From Thermodesulfovibrio yellowstonii (GTDB lineage: Bacteria; Nitrospirota; Thermodesulfovibrionia; Thermodesulfovibrionales; Dissulfurispiraceae): DNA of 37,625 nucleotides. The translations under genes and the position numbers were made by a program. Position 1 is the stretch's first letter. Every line of letters starts with the position of its first letter. The DNA lies in the NCBI GenBank assembly GCA_020724365.1, contig DYHD01000016.1, forward strand, positions 1 to 37,625, read 5' to 3'. The notes beneath the pieces are model-generated. The model did no database searches. It saw nothing but the letters and a program-made list of their open reading frames with translations, and was not told the origin of the DNA. Shown here piece after piece: positions 1 through 9,125 of the stretch.

Positions 1-244
1 GGCCGAGATAACGATAAATGTAGGCTTAAATCAAAAAACATTTTGGGACAGCCTGTCTTCCACATTTATCTTGAGTCCGTTATAACGTAACACCCAGTTC
101 GAGAAATTGTAACAGGTAGTTTGAGAATTTTTTTCCTGCTATCATATGTCCGTCGAATACAATATATTAATTGTACAGATGGTAAACAGGTTTGTGGTAG
201 ATGCTTGAATGATCAGGCTGGAATTAAATCTACTGTTAATCGGA

Positions 245-526
245 TTATTCCATTACATTTATTTCAAGACGTCCACCTCTAAGCATTATCCATATCTTCC
301 AATATCCATTGCGATACCGCTTTTGTTCAGTTTGACGCTCATAAGGCTTGAAACCTATCAGCATTTCTCGCTCTGCCTCAAGCGCCCCTTCTATATATAT
401 CCTCCTGAACTCCCTTACTGCATCTCCCTCTTTCTGCCAAAAATCTTCAAAACTATTGCTTTCCTTCCATAAATCTGTTAGTGTTAGTTTAGTCAGTTCT
501 TTTGCTGACATGGGTGTATTCTCCAT
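245..526 (-). pseudogene. IS256-type transposase, N-terminal remnant
   Basis: This is a remnant of a Mutator/IS256-family transposase, the DDE enzyme that moves IS256-like insertion sequences. The 93-residue reading frame begins MENTPMSAKELTKLTL and carries the family's typical RYRNGYW motif around residues 71-77, after which the frame is lost. A full transposase is roughly 400 residues, so only the N-terminal quarter remains. I see no recognisable continuation towards position 1. A separate C-terminal piece of the same family lies at 8132-8430. The start codon lies inside a 20-bp inverted repeat. Family assignment rests on motif memory and is fairly secure; the gene cannot be active. Confidence 0.7.
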
Positions 527-558
527 TGTTCCTGCTCAGAACAATGGAGAATACACCC
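512..558 (+). terminator. 20-bp perfect hairpin over the transposase start
   Basis: A perfect 20-bp inverted repeat (512-531 with 539-558, 7-nt loop) is followed on the plus strand by TCTTTTTT. It has the form of a strong intrinsic terminator for plus-strand transcripts. Because it contains the start codon of the minus-strand transposase remnant, it would also hide that start in any read-through RNA from outside, a control known from several insertion sequences. That regulatory role is inferred. Confidence 0.6.
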
Positions 559-798
559 TCTTTTTTACTATCTTCAATTTTTTATACAGAAAATTTTATA
601 CTATCTGTTTTGTTAATAATGATAGACTTTTTTAAAGAATGCGTTTTATAATTGATTTAGTATAAAAAGTTTTGAAGATTTGGCATTTCTATCTCTTTTT
701 TAGGGGATAGATAAGACAAATATAATATATAGTAACTCAATATGTGTTAAAATTACTTTATATTTAAGTTTATAGACTTCACTCTTTTGTTATCAATA

Positions 799-1329
799 AT
801 GCAAGCTAACAATTATTCAATCAAAGCAATGCTTAAAAATGGAGAGATAATAAACATAAGAGCTATTTCCCCAACAGATAAGAACCTCTTGTTCAACCAC
901 TTCCAACGACTCTCTCCGCAATCTATCAAGTTTCGTTTCTTAGGGCTAAAGAAAGAACTCACTCACGATGAACTCATATATCTTACTGAAGTTGATCATG
1001 ACAAACATGTTGCACTTGTAGCAACCCATTATAAAGACAATAATGAGCTTATTATCGGCGTAGGACGGTTTATCGAAATAGACAGAAATGATGGAGTTCG
1101 TTCGGCTGAAATAGGTCTTGCTATTATTGATGAGCATCAGAATAGGGGCATAGGTTCCTGTCTTTTTGAACATTTAAAAAAAATAGCTGTTCAAAAAGGC
1201 ATTAAACAGTTTGAAGCATATGTTTTATCTGACAACTGTAGAATGTGCGATCTGTTCAAGCATTATGGCACTAATTATACTTGTTCACGAGATTATGATA
1301 TGGTTCATATATCATGCGATATAAGTTAG
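799..1329 (+). CDS. GNAT family N-acetyltransferase
   Basis: This is a GNAT-fold acetyltransferase, expected to move an acyl group from acyl-CoA to an amine in the cytoplasm; its substrate is unknown. The acetyl-CoA pyrophosphate-binding motif A reads HQNRGIG at residues 113-119, followed by a helix and the segment AYVLSDNCRMCDLFKHYG, which matches the family's C-terminal half. The N-terminal part (NGEIINIRAISPTDK, then RLSPQSIKFRF) resembles the acetyltransferase domain attached to protein-lysine acetyltransferases of the Pat/AcuA type. I chose the ATG at 799; a TTG at 787 would add four residues, and neither has a clear ribosome site. It stands alone, with 176 residues and no sign of damage. 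Confidence 0.8.
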   Translation: MQANNYSIKAMLKNGEIINIRAISPTDKNLLFNHFQRLSPQSIKFRFLGLKKELTHDELIYLTEVDHDKHVALVATHYKDNNELIIGVGRFIEIDRNDGVRSAEIGLAIIDEHQNRGIGSCLFEHLKKIAVQKGIKQFEAYVLSDNCRMCDLFKHYGTNYTCSRDYDMVHISCDIS

Positions 1330-1350
1330 CTAATATTGATAAAAGTTGAT

Positions 1351-1614
1351 TTATTTATTCAACTGATGAAAACTTCGTATCTTACTTGCAAGCTCACGCA
1401 CCGCATCAGAAAGGGACATGCCATGTTCCATCAATTGCCTGACATATTCAGCCTTAGATAACTCATTTACTACATAATCTATTGTGCCTGAGATGTCACA
1501 GACATTGCTTCCTTCCTGAATTTGCTGATTGATGCAAGCATCCAATTGTGCAGGAGTAAATTTAAGGGCGAGTTTTTTAATCTCTTTAATGTCAATATGT
1601 ATTTTTACGCTCAT
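1351..1614 (-). CDS. small conserved hypothetical protein
   Basis: An 87-residue protein that I do not recognise. It is mainly helical by composition, with no membrane segment or signal peptide. It has two cysteines (in DACINQQ and NVCDISG) that do not form a metal-binding pair. The C-terminal half (YVRQLMEHGMSLSDAVRELASKIR) looks like a helical pair as found in small DNA- or protein-binding modules, but this is only an impression. A Shine-Dalgarno-like AAGGAT lies upstream of the ATG. It converges on the acetyltransferase gene, with 21 bases between their ends. Confidence 0.55.
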   Translation of the reverse strand: MSVKIHIDIKEIKKLALKFTPAQLDACINQQIQEGSNVCDISGTIDYVVNELSKAEYVRQLMEHGMSLSDAVRELASKIRSFHQLNK

Positions 1615-1872
1615 TTTATATAATTAATCCTTCAGTCAGCATCTCCTCTTTTCTGTTTCAAGTTAAAAATCTGATATACTTATATTTTATATCGGATATT
1701 ACCATAAATTTATCTTAATCTCAAATTGAGCGATTCCTGCTTGATAAGATACCCAAGCCGCGGTGATTCCTGATATCCCATCATAAAGAAGTGGCTCCTT
1801 TATATCTGATTTTGCTGCCTCTTAATTATGCCATTTCTCTAATCTATTTTGTCGGATTTGGGCAACAGCCCA
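1615..1872 (-). other. intergenic, with possible decayed coding remnant
   Basis: There is no intact gene in this stretch. On the minus strand, 1827-1699 is an open stretch of about 42 codons without a start codon, containing LYDGISGITAAWVSYQ and ending in an aromatic residue before its stop. The composition resembles the C-terminal end of an outer-membrane barrel protein, which typically ends in an aromatic residue, but the assignment is weak. Confidence 0.25.
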
Positions 1873-2794
<922 letters not shown>

Positions 2795-2799
2795 GGAGG
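2795..2799 (+). promoter_or_regulatory. ribosome binding site for the ATT start
   Basis: GGAGG stands six bases before an ATT codon at 2806, in frame with the NuoE-like protein. There is no other ribosome site before the first in-frame ATG at 2878, and starting there would cut away conserved N-terminal helices. This decides the start. Confidence 0.65.
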
Positions 2800-2805
2800 T
2801 CAGCG

Positions 2806-3279
2806 ATTAATAATATCGAACTTGAAATACAGAATCTTATCGAGAAATACCGTGATAAGAAAGGTGTTCTGATCCCAATGCTTCAGGATGTGCAAGAATT
2901 ATTCGGCTATGTCCCAAAAGAAGCAGCCTTAATGATTGCTAAGTCTTTAAATTTCCATCCTGTAGATATCTTTAGCATCCTGTCTTTTTATTCACAATTC
3001 TACATTGAGCCCAGAGGGGAGAATATAATAAAGGTTTGCCTTGGGACCGCCTGCCATGTTATGGGTTCTGCTGAAATCCTTGATTATTTCTCCAAAGAAT
3101 TAAATATCAAAGAGGGAGAAACTACAAAAGACAATCTTTTTACCTTAGAAAAGGTTATGTGTCTTGGCTGTTGCGGTATGGCGCCTGTCGTTACAGTCAA
3201 TGATAATTTTTATGGCAGATGTGAAATTAGAAAAACAGGGCATATTCTTAAAGATCTTGCTACAGGTGGTAAGAAATGA
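2806..3279 (+). CDS. NuoE/HndA-like [2Fe-2S] subunit
   Basis: This is a thioredoxin-like [2Fe-2S] subunit of the NuoE/HndA type, which passes electrons between a flavin subunit and the rest of an NAD(P)-dependent complex. Starting at the ATT codon gives 157 residues, close to the usual family length. The N-terminal helical part contains LIEKYRDKKGVLIPMLQDVQ. Cluster ligands are visible as CLGTACHVMGS and CLGCCGMAPVV, the two expected cysteine pairs. The first in-frame ATG (2878) would remove 24 conserved-looking residues and has no ribosome site. The gene overlaps the NuoF-like gene by four bases (ATGA), so the two are probably translationally coupled. Confidence 0.88.
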   Translation: MNNIELEIQNLIEKYRDKKGVLIPMLQDVQELFGYVPKEAALMIAKSLNFHPVDIFSILSFYSQFYIEPRGENIIKVCLGTACHVMGSAEILDYFSKELNIKEGETTKDNLFTLEKVMCLGCCGMAPVVTVNDNFYGRCEIRKTGHILKDLATGGKK

Positions 3280-5036
3280 AAGAAAATGGGAAAATACTTG
3301 TCTGCACTGGCACAAGCGGTATATCAGCTGGGGCAGAAGAAGTTATAAAATCTATTACAAATGAATTAGCAAATAAAAATCTCCTCGACAAATGGCAAGT
3401 CATTAAAGTAGGTGATAGAGGACTCTTCAGAGATGTATTAATAGATATTATTACTCCCCAAGGCAGTAGATTTACTTATGAATATATCAAACCTTCAGAT
3501 GTTTCAAAGATTATTGAAAAACATATCATAAATGATGTGCCAATAGATAAATTACTTGCAGGGAAAGATTATAATCAGTTTTTTAAAGGACAAACTCGCA
3601 TAGTCTTATCAAATTGTGGCGAGATATCCCCCGAAAATATTGATGAATATATAGAAAGAGGAGGCTACACTTCATTACAGAAAGCTCTTAAATCTAATCC
3701 TGCAGAACTTATTGATGAAGTTCAGAGATCTGGGCTTAGAGGAAGAGGAGGTGCTGGCTTTTCTACGGGGCTGAAATGGAGATTTTGTTATGAAGCTCAG
3801 TCCGATGAGAAATATGTTATTTGTAATGCCGATGAAGGAGACCCTGGCGCATTTATGGATAGAAGCATATTAGAAGGCGACCCTCATGCGGTCTTAGAAG
3901 GTATGGCAATTGCTGGTTATGCTATCGGCTCAAAAGAGGGCTACATATATTGCCGTGCTGAGTATCCTCATGCAATTAAGAGACTGAATGCCGCTATCTC
4001 CTCTGCAAGAAAAAGAGGATTCATCGGAAATAATATCATGGGTTCGACTTTTTCATTCGATATTACAATAGTCAAAGGTGCTGGTGCCTTTGTATGTGGC
4101 GAGGAAACAGCTTTAATATCTTCAATTGAAGGCAAGCGGGGCATGCCGAAAATCCGCCCGCCTTACCCTGCTCAAAAGGGCTTATGGGGCAAACCTACCT
4201 TGATTAATAATGTTGAGACTCTGGCAAATATTAGACATATAATAAAAAACGGTGCCAACTGGTTTGCTTCAATAGGCACAGAAAAAAGCAAAGGGACTAA
4301 AGTCTTTGCCCTTGCAGGCAAAGTAAAAAATACAGGACTAGTTGAGATTCCAATGGGAACGACAATTAGAGAGATAATATATGGACCAGGCGGCGGACCT
4401 GCAAGAAAGAAAATCTCCCTAAAAGCAGTTCAAATGGGAGGTCCTTCAGGCGGCTGTTTGCCTGCAGGCTTATTTGATACACTCGTTGATTATGAAGCAA
4501 TAAGTAAGACAGGGGCTATAGTTGGTTCTGGCGGAATGATTGTGATGGATGAAAAAACTTGCATGGTTGATATAGCAAAGTTTTTCCTCCAGTTTACCGT
4601 CTCTGAATCCTGCGGAAAGTGCCTGCCTTGCAGAGTTGGACTAAAAAGGATGTTCGAGGTATTAATAGAGATAACGGAGGGCAGGGGCAAAAATGAACAT
4701 CTTAGTTTTCTCATAAAAATGGGAAATACAATAAAAAGTGCTTCCCTCTGCGGACTTGGCAATACAGCACCAAATCCTGTTTTATCCACACTTAAATATT
4801 TTCAGGATGAATACCTTGCCCACATTTTAGAGAAAAGATGTCCTGCTGGTGTGTGCACAAATCTCTTAAGCTTCGAGGTTTTAGAAGATAAATGTATAAA
4901 ATGCGGTAAATGCTATAAAGCATGTCCATCTGGCGCTGTTCAATGGAAAAAAGGTTATCATGCAAAAATTAATAAAGATTTATGTATTAAATGTAAGGCA
5001 TGCATTGGCGCCTGTGATTATATGGCTATCAAGTAG
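3276..5036 (+). CDS. NuoF/HndC-like FMN and FeS NADH-binding subunit
   Basis: This is the flavin subunit that oxidises or reduces NAD(P)H in NuoEF-type modules of hydrogenases, formate dehydrogenases and related complexes. The 586 residues contain an N-terminal thioredoxin-like domain (about 1-120), then the FMN/NAD core with GRGGAGFSTGLKWRF (about 155) and GAGAFVCGEETAL (about 268). The 4Fe-4S ligands follow in ESCGKCLPCRVG (about 445). The C-terminal ferredoxin domain has two 4Fe-4S motifs, CIKCGKCYKACPSG and CIKCKACIGACDY. This long form with N- and C-terminal extensions is typical of HndC/HydB-like proteins rather than respiratory complex I. It lies between the NuoE-like gene and the FAD protein in one operon. 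Confidence 0.9.
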   Translation: MKENGKILVCTGTSGISAGAEEVIKSITNELANKNLLDKWQVIKVGDRGLFRDVLIDIITPQGSRFTYEYIKPSDVSKIIEKHIINDVPIDKLLAGKDYNQFFKGQTRIVLSNCGEISPENIDEYIERGGYTSLQKALKSNPAELIDEVQRSGLRGRGGAGFSTGLKWRFCYEAQSDEKYVICNADEGDPGAFMDRSILEGDPHAVLEGMAIAGYAIGSKEGYIYCRAEYPHAIKRLNAAISSARKRGFIGNNIMGSTFSFDITIVKGAGAFVCGEETALISSIEGKRGMPKIRPPYPAQKGLWGKPTLINNVETLANIRHIIKNGANWFASIGTEKSKGTKVFALAGKVKNTGLVEIPMGTTIREIIYGPGGGPARKKISLKAVQMGGPSGGCLPAGLFDTLVDYEAISKTGAIVGSGGMIVMDEKTCMVDIAKFFLQFTVSESCGKCLPCRVGLKRMFEVLIEITEGRGKNEHLSFLIKMGNTIKSASLCGLGNTAPNPVLSTLKYFQDEYLAHILEKRCPAGVCTNLLSFEVLEDKCIKCGKCYKACPSGAVQWKKGYHAKINKDLCIKCKACIGACDYMAIK

Positions 5037-5044
5037 GCGGTAAT

Positions 5045-7117
5045 ATGGCAAAGATTACGATTAATGGAAAATTCTTAGAAGTTAATGATGGATTAACAGT
5101 GTTGGAGGCTGCTCTTCAGGCTGGTATATATATTCCCCATCTTTGTTATCATCCTGACCTTAAACCAACAGGTGCGTGCAGACTTTGCATAGTCGAGATT
5201 GAAGGAATTAGAGGTTATCCTCCTTCTTGTGCAACAAATGTCAGGGATGGAATGAGTATAAATACAAATACTCCTGAAATAGTAAAAATGCGCAAAAATC
5301 TTATATGGCTTCTATTAAGCGGATATCCTGAAATGCCTCCAGACCATACACTTTTGAAAAAAGTAGTTGATTATATTGGAATCAACGAGATATTGGATGG
5401 CTTTGAAAAAAAACCAAAAAACCTTCCTATCAGGACAGAGGAGCCTTTATTTATTATGAATCCAAATCTTTGCATTCTATGTGAAAGGTGTGTAAGGATT
5501 TGCCATGACATAAGAGGTGCTGGCATCTTAGGCTATGTAAATAGAGGCATAGAGACCTTTGTTACAACTGCCTATAACCTTTCTCTCAAGGATGTAGACT
5601 GTAGAGTTTGCCGTGCCTGCGTAGAGGTATGCCCATCAGGCGCCTTATCCGATAAGGAGCAGTTTACAGAAGATGAAAGAGATTTAAAGCTCTTACCATG
5701 CAAAAATACCTGTCCTGCCGGTATTGATATCCCAAGATATCTTAGATTAACTTCTGAAAAAAGATACCAGGATGCAATAGAAGTTATAAGAGAGAAAGTT
5801 CCATTGCCTCATGTTTTAGGGCTGGTATGCACCCATCCTTGCGAAAAGGTTTGCCTTAGAAATGAGGTAAGCGAGCCTATTGCAATAAATGCCATTAAAA
5901 GATTTGTAGCCGAAAGGGATAATAAAAGATGGAAAAAGAAATTAAGAATTGCACCTAATACAGGCAAAAGGGTGGCGATAGTGGGCTCTGGTGCGTCTGG
6001 TTTAACAGCAGCATGGTTTCTTAGGATTCTGGGGCATTCAGTAACAATTTTCGAGAGGTTGCCGAAACTTGGAGGCTCTATGAGACTTATACCTGATTAC
6101 CGCCTCCCAAAATCTATCCTTGAAAAAGAAATAGATGAAATATTAAGTATTGGAATCGATGTTAAAAACAATACAAATATTGATTCCATTGATAATTTAT
6201 TCAGCGAGGGATTTCATGCTGTTTTTGTAGGAATTGGGACTGTCAAAGGCATGAAAATGGGTATTTCTGGAGAGGATGACAATAGAGTTCAGGATGGATT
6301 AAGCATCTTAACTTCTATAAGTGCCGGCAAAGAGTTTAATTTTGGTGGACAGGATATATTAATTGTTGGAGGAGGCAATGTTGCTATAGATGTTTCAAGA
6401 AGCTTGCTGAGGCTTGGAGCAAAAAGCGTTTGCATTCTTTACAGGAGAACCCGTGATGAAATGCCTGCAAATTATGAGGAAGTAACAGAGGCTTTGCATG
6501 AAGGCGTCAAGATTGAATTTCTCACAACTCCTGTAAAGATAATCCCCGATGAGAATAAATTAAAGGTTGAGTGTATCAAGATGCAACTTGAAGATGCCGA
6601 TTCTAAAGGCAGAAGGAAGCCCGTGCCAGTTGAAGGAAGCGAGTTTATTGTTGATGCTGACAGACTTATAATGGCAATAGGTCAAAAACTCAAACCCATG
6701 GATGCCCTTAGAATTAATAAAGAGAAACATATTTTTGTGAGTCAAAACATGGAAACCGAAAGAGACGGTGTTTTTGCTGGTGGTGACGCTGTGAGCGGTC
6801 CCTCAAATGTTATAAGCGCCATTCAAGCAGGTAGAATGGCAGCAAAAGCAATTGATAAATATCTCGGAGGTTCTGGAAATATTGAGTTAGAATTTATACC
6901 CCAAGAAAAAGATGACCCATGGATGGGAAGGGAAGAAGGCTTTGGTTATGCAAAAAGAGCAAAAATGCCAACAATAGCTTTTGCTAAAAGATTAGAAGCC
7001 TTCGACTTGGTTGAATTAGGAGTAGATGAAGAAAAGGCTATACAAGAAGCAAAAAGATGCCTTAGATGTCAGCTTAGACTTACTATTACAAGACAAAAAA
7101 TAGTTATTCAGGAATAA
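5045..7117 (+). CDS. [2Fe-2S]/4Fe-4S/FAD NAD(P) oxidoreductase, NuoG-N + GltD-like
   Basis: A 690-residue fusion of electron carriers. Residues 1-75 are a plant-type [2Fe-2S] ferredoxin domain with cysteines in HLCYHPDL, GACRLCIVE and PPSCAT. Then come 4Fe-4S motifs NLCILCERCVRICHD and DCRVCRACVEVCPSG. From about 215 it matches the glutamate-synthase small subunit/NfnB fold: its FeS helical domain (PCKNTCPAGIDIP, CTHPCEKVC), an FAD site (VAIVGSGASGLTAAW, about 310) and an NAD(P) site (ILIVGGGNVAIDVSR, about 438). Such proteins accompany NuoEF pairs in NADPH- or formate-linked complexes, resembling SfrB of Geobacter. It starts eight bases after the NuoF-like gene. No catalytic hydrogenase or formate dehydrogenase subunit follows, so its partner is unknown. 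Confidence 0.88.
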   Translation: MAKITINGKFLEVNDGLTVLEAALQAGIYIPHLCYHPDLKPTGACRLCIVEIEGIRGYPPSCATNVRDGMSINTNTPEIVKMRKNLIWLLLSGYPEMPPDHTLLKKVVDYIGINEILDGFEKKPKNLPIRTEEPLFIMNPNLCILCERCVRICHDIRGAGILGYVNRGIETFVTTAYNLSLKDVDCRVCRACVEVCPSGALSDKEQFTEDERDLKLLPCKNTCPAGIDIPRYLRLTSEKRYQDAIEVIREKVPLPHVLGLVCTHPCEKVCLRNEVSEPIAINAIKRFVAERDNKRWKKKLRIAPNTGKRVAIVGSGASGLTAAWFLRILGHSVTIFERLPKLGGSMRLIPDYRLPKSILEKEIDEILSIGIDVKNNTNIDSIDNLFSEGFHAVFVGIGTVKGMKMGISGEDDNRVQDGLSILTSISAGKEFNFGGQDILIVGGGNVAIDVSRSLLRLGAKSVCILYRRTRDEMPANYEEVTEALHEGVKIEFLTTPVKIIPDENKLKVECIKMQLEDADSKGRRKPVPVEGSEFIVDADRLIMAIGQKLKPMDALRINKEKHIFVSQNMETERDGVFAGGDAVSGPSNVISAIQAGRMAAKAIDKYLGGSGNIELEFIPQEKDDPWMGREEGFGYAKRAKMPTIAFAKRLEAFDLVELGVDEEKAIQEAKRCLRCQLRLTITRQKIVIQE

Positions 7118-7151
7118 ATATTTTCAGAAATTGATTTTAGCGGTAAGAGTT

Positions 7152-7277
7152 ATGATGAAAAAAAGCTTTTGTATATGTATTTGTTTTGTTTCTATTTATA
7201 ACCATTCTATTTTCCAGAAAAAGGGGCATTGCAATCAGGAAAATATAATTGAAATTAGAGATATCAGACATATATAA
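7152..7277 (+). pseudogene. possible remnant of a secreted-protein start
   Basis: A 41-codon frame begins MMKKSFCICICFVSIYN, which has a positive start and a hydrophobic stretch like a lipoprotein or binding-protein signal peptide. It then runs into the start of the ABC ATPase gene in another frame. Tungstate transporters usually have a secreted binding protein and a permease next to the ATPase, so this could be the stump left after an internal deletion. The evidence is thin. Confidence 0.25.
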
Positions 7278-7902
7278 GGCTTATAACGGCAAACCTATTT
7301 TATCAGGCTGTTCTGTCTTGTTTGGTGGGAAAAAGACTTATATCCTCATGGGTCATAACGGTTCGGGCAAATCAACCCTTTTTAGGATTTGCTCGCTACT
7401 GGAGACTCCAGATAGAGGAAAGATAAGTTATTTTTCAGGAGACAATCTTTTACAAAATGATACTGAATTAAAAAGGAAAATCACCCTCGTACTGCCTGGA
7501 ATCGGCATTTTTAATACCTCCGTATTCAATAATGTAGCCTATGGGTTAAAAATACGAAAAATTCCGAAAAAAGACATTATCGAAAAAGTTAAACGAGCCC
7601 TTGAATTTGTAGGTCTTTTAGACAAGTTGAGGCAAAATGCCTTAACCCTATCAAGCGGAGAAGCCCAGAGGCTCGGCATTGCAAGAGCTATAGTAATAAA
7701 GCCGGATGTTCTTTTTCTGGATGAACCAACTACCCATGTTGACGAGAAAAATATGGAAGTTATCGAAGACTTAATTCTAAAAATTAAAGATAGCAGAAAA
7801 TCAATGGTTTTCATTACTACCCATGATGTTTCTCAAGCTGAAAGACTGGCTGATGTCGTGCTGTTATTAAATAAGGGCAAAATTGAAATCATAAAACAAT
7901 AA
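7249..7902 (+). CDS. ABC transporter ATPase, probably tungstate/molybdate type
   Basis: The energising subunit of an ABC importer, acting at the inner face of the membrane. All ATPase motifs are present in 217 residues: Walker A GHNGSGKST (about 35), signature LSSGEAQRLGIARA, Walker B VLFLDEPT, the D-loop and the switch histidine in ITTHD. The wording around Walker B (DEPTTHVDEKNME) and the short length recall tungstate transporter ATPases (TupC). That would fit an organism with tungsten-dependent formate metabolism, but the substrate is inferred. The start is a TTG with AGGA upstream. No permease or binding-protein gene is visible on either side, so it is an orphan here. Confidence 0.8.
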   Translation: MKLEISDIYKAYNGKPILSGCSVLFGGKKTYILMGHNGSGKSTLFRICSLLETPDRGKISYFSGDNLLQNDTELKRKITLVLPGIGIFNTSVFNNVAYGLKIRKIPKKDIIEKVKRALEFVGLLDKLRQNALTLSSGEAQRLGIARAIVIKPDVLFLDEPTTHVDEKNMEVIEDLILKIKDSRKSMVFITTHDVSQAERLADVVLLLNKGKIEIIKQ

Positions 7903-7939
7903 TTGAAGGTATGCTATCCAAATTTATACAAAAAGATAA

Positions 7940-7960
7940 CAATAGCATTGATTGCTATTG
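7940..7960. terminator. short hairpin after the ABC gene
   Basis: CAATAGCA and TGCTATTG form an 8-bp stem with a 5-nt loop between the ends of the ABC ATPase gene and the opposed tRNA gene. There is no good T-run, so its function as a terminator is doubtful. Confidence 0.3.
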
Positions 7961-7995
7961 CCAATAGATGCCAATTTGCTAAATCCCATTCTAAA

Positions 7996-8071
7996 TGGCT
8001 CCTGGGGAGGGACTCGAACCCCCGACCAAGTGGTTAACAGCCACCCGCTCTGCCGGCTGAGCTACCCAGGA
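7996..8071 (-). tRNA. tRNA-Asn (GTT)
   Basis: Read on the minus strand, this 76-base segment folds into a complete cloverleaf. The acceptor arms TCCTGGG and CCCAGGA pair perfectly, the D-arm contains AGCTCAGCCGG, and the anticodon loop CTGTTAA has anticodon GTT. The T-arm contains GGTTCGAGTCC, and CCA is encoded at the 3' end. An IS256-type fragment lies 60 bases to its right. Confidence 0.95.
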
Positions 8072-8131
8072 ATCCTTATTTTATATCAGAAATTCCCATG
8101 TATTGTCAAATAGGAAAAACAAGAGGTAATG

Positions 8132-8430
8132 TCAATCTTTTTGTGTAAATTCTTTTAAGGGATTCTTCCCCCATTGTTCATTCAGATGGTTTAACACTGC
8201 ATAGAGGATTCTTTCTAATCTCTGCTCATTATTGAAACAACTCATTGGTCTTGTTCTTCTTCTCACATCCATGAATGCCCTCTCTATTACATTTGCCGTC
8301 CTTAGCGTCTTCCTTATCTCCTTAGGACAATTGTAAAAATCAATCCGTTGTACCGGAGCGTGCAGCTTTACTGCTATGATATAGGGTATTGGTCGCCGCT
8401 TGTCTTCAAGATGCTTTAATATAAAGTCTG
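8132..8430 (-). pseudogene. IS256-type transposase, C-terminal remnant
   Basis: About 98 codons of the C-terminal end of a Mutator/IS256-family transposase on the minus strand. The frame reads through RTANVIERAFMDVRRRTRPM and CFNNEQRLERILYAVLNHLN to a stop, matching the conserved end of the family (the RRRTRPM segment is diagnostic). There is no start codon and the upstream two thirds are missing, cut at about 8430 where a block of dispersed repeats begins. It could derive from the same element as the N-terminal piece at 245-526, but they lie 7.6 kb apart. Confidence 0.8.
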
Positions 8431-8436
8431 TCCAAA

Positions 8437-8671
8437 AACTCTAACTTTTTTGTCATTCCAGCTTGTCCGGAATCTTTCTTTAATTCCCCCTTAACAAAGG
8501 GGGCTCAGGGGGTTGTTAAAGAAGGATTCCCGACGCGCTTCGCTTGCGGGAATCAACACAAGCCTCCGGCTTACAAAGGAGTATGAAAATACCCCCCCCC
8601 AATCCTCCTCACAAAGGAGGGGGATTATAGTTCCCTCTCCCCTTGAGGGGAGAGGGCAAGGGTGAGGGGAT
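8437..8671. repeat. cluster of short palindromic dispersed repeats
   Basis: This gene-free stretch is built from REP-like pieces. There is a GTCATTCCAGCTTGTCCGGAATC arm answered by GGATTCCCGACG...CGGGAATC; two G/C-run palindromes (CCCCCTTAACAAAGGGGG and a CCTCCTCACAAAGGAGGGGG type); and at 8633-8670 a CCCTCTCCCC/GGGGAGAGGG hairpin followed by AAGGGTGAGGG. The last type recurs inside coding genes at 18425-18460 and 22516-22543. The cluster marks the left edge of the defence island. Confidence 0.7.
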
Positions 8672-8915
8672 TTTATAGTTTATAAACACACACTATTTAA
8701 GGCATTGATTTATAGATGAGCAGATTTTAGACGTTTTCTAAGAAAATCCTCACATAAAAGAGATTTAAAAATACCCAAAATGGATAAATAGCGGTTATGT
8801 CAAAGTCTATGTCTATTTTTCAGAAAATAAATGTTGACTTCCATATGTAACCTAACATATCGTATTACATGCGTTTTAAGCCTTTATTATTTTGGAGAAT
8901 CCTATAAAATTCGAT
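8672..8915 (+). promoter_or_regulatory. upstream region of the defence operon, with promoter and inverted repeat
   Basis: An AT-rich 240-base leader contains no gene. A likely promoter is TTGACT at 8834-8839 and TATCGT at 8858-8863 with an 18-base spacer. An inverted repeat, ATATGT-6 bases-ACATAT (8843-8860), lies exactly between and over these elements, where an operator for the XRE protein encoded next would be expected. Both assignments are from inspection only. Confidence 0.45.
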
Positions 8916-9125
8916 ATGAATGAGAATATCCCCGCACTCATAAAGCATCTCCGCCGCCGGCTTAATCTAACTCAGGAGCAGTTTGCTCAAGAGATCGGTG
9001 TTACCTATAGTACGGTAAACCATTGGGAAAACGGGAAGAGGGTTCCTCAACCTTTTCTGCTTCGTCGACTACTTGAGGTGAAAGAAGGATTGGACAAGAA
9101 AACTCGCAGAGATAAATCAAGATGA
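8916..9125 (+). CDS. XRE-family helix-turn-helix regulator
   Basis: A 69-residue DNA-binding protein of the Cro/C1 (XRE) type, likely the regulator of the defence operon it heads. The HTH is clear: LRRRLNLTQEQFAQEIGV, then TYSTVNHWENGKRVPQP. I chose the ATG at 8916. A TTG at 8892 would add eight residues and lacks a ribosome site, and GGAG at 8894-8897 is too far from 8916, so the start is uncertain. Its stop overlaps the helicase start (ATGA), indicating coupling. Regulators of this type often keep costly defence operons repressed; here that is inferred from position and from the inverted repeat in the leader. Confidence 0.85.
   Translation: MNENIPALIKHLRRRLNLTQEQFAQEIGVTYSTVNHWENGKRVPQPFLLRRLLEVKEGLDKKTRRDKSR

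Noticed and set aside
3164..3364. 66-residue plus-strand frame across the NuoE/NuoF junction
   Set aside because: It is out of frame with two strongly supported proteins that overlap by four bases.
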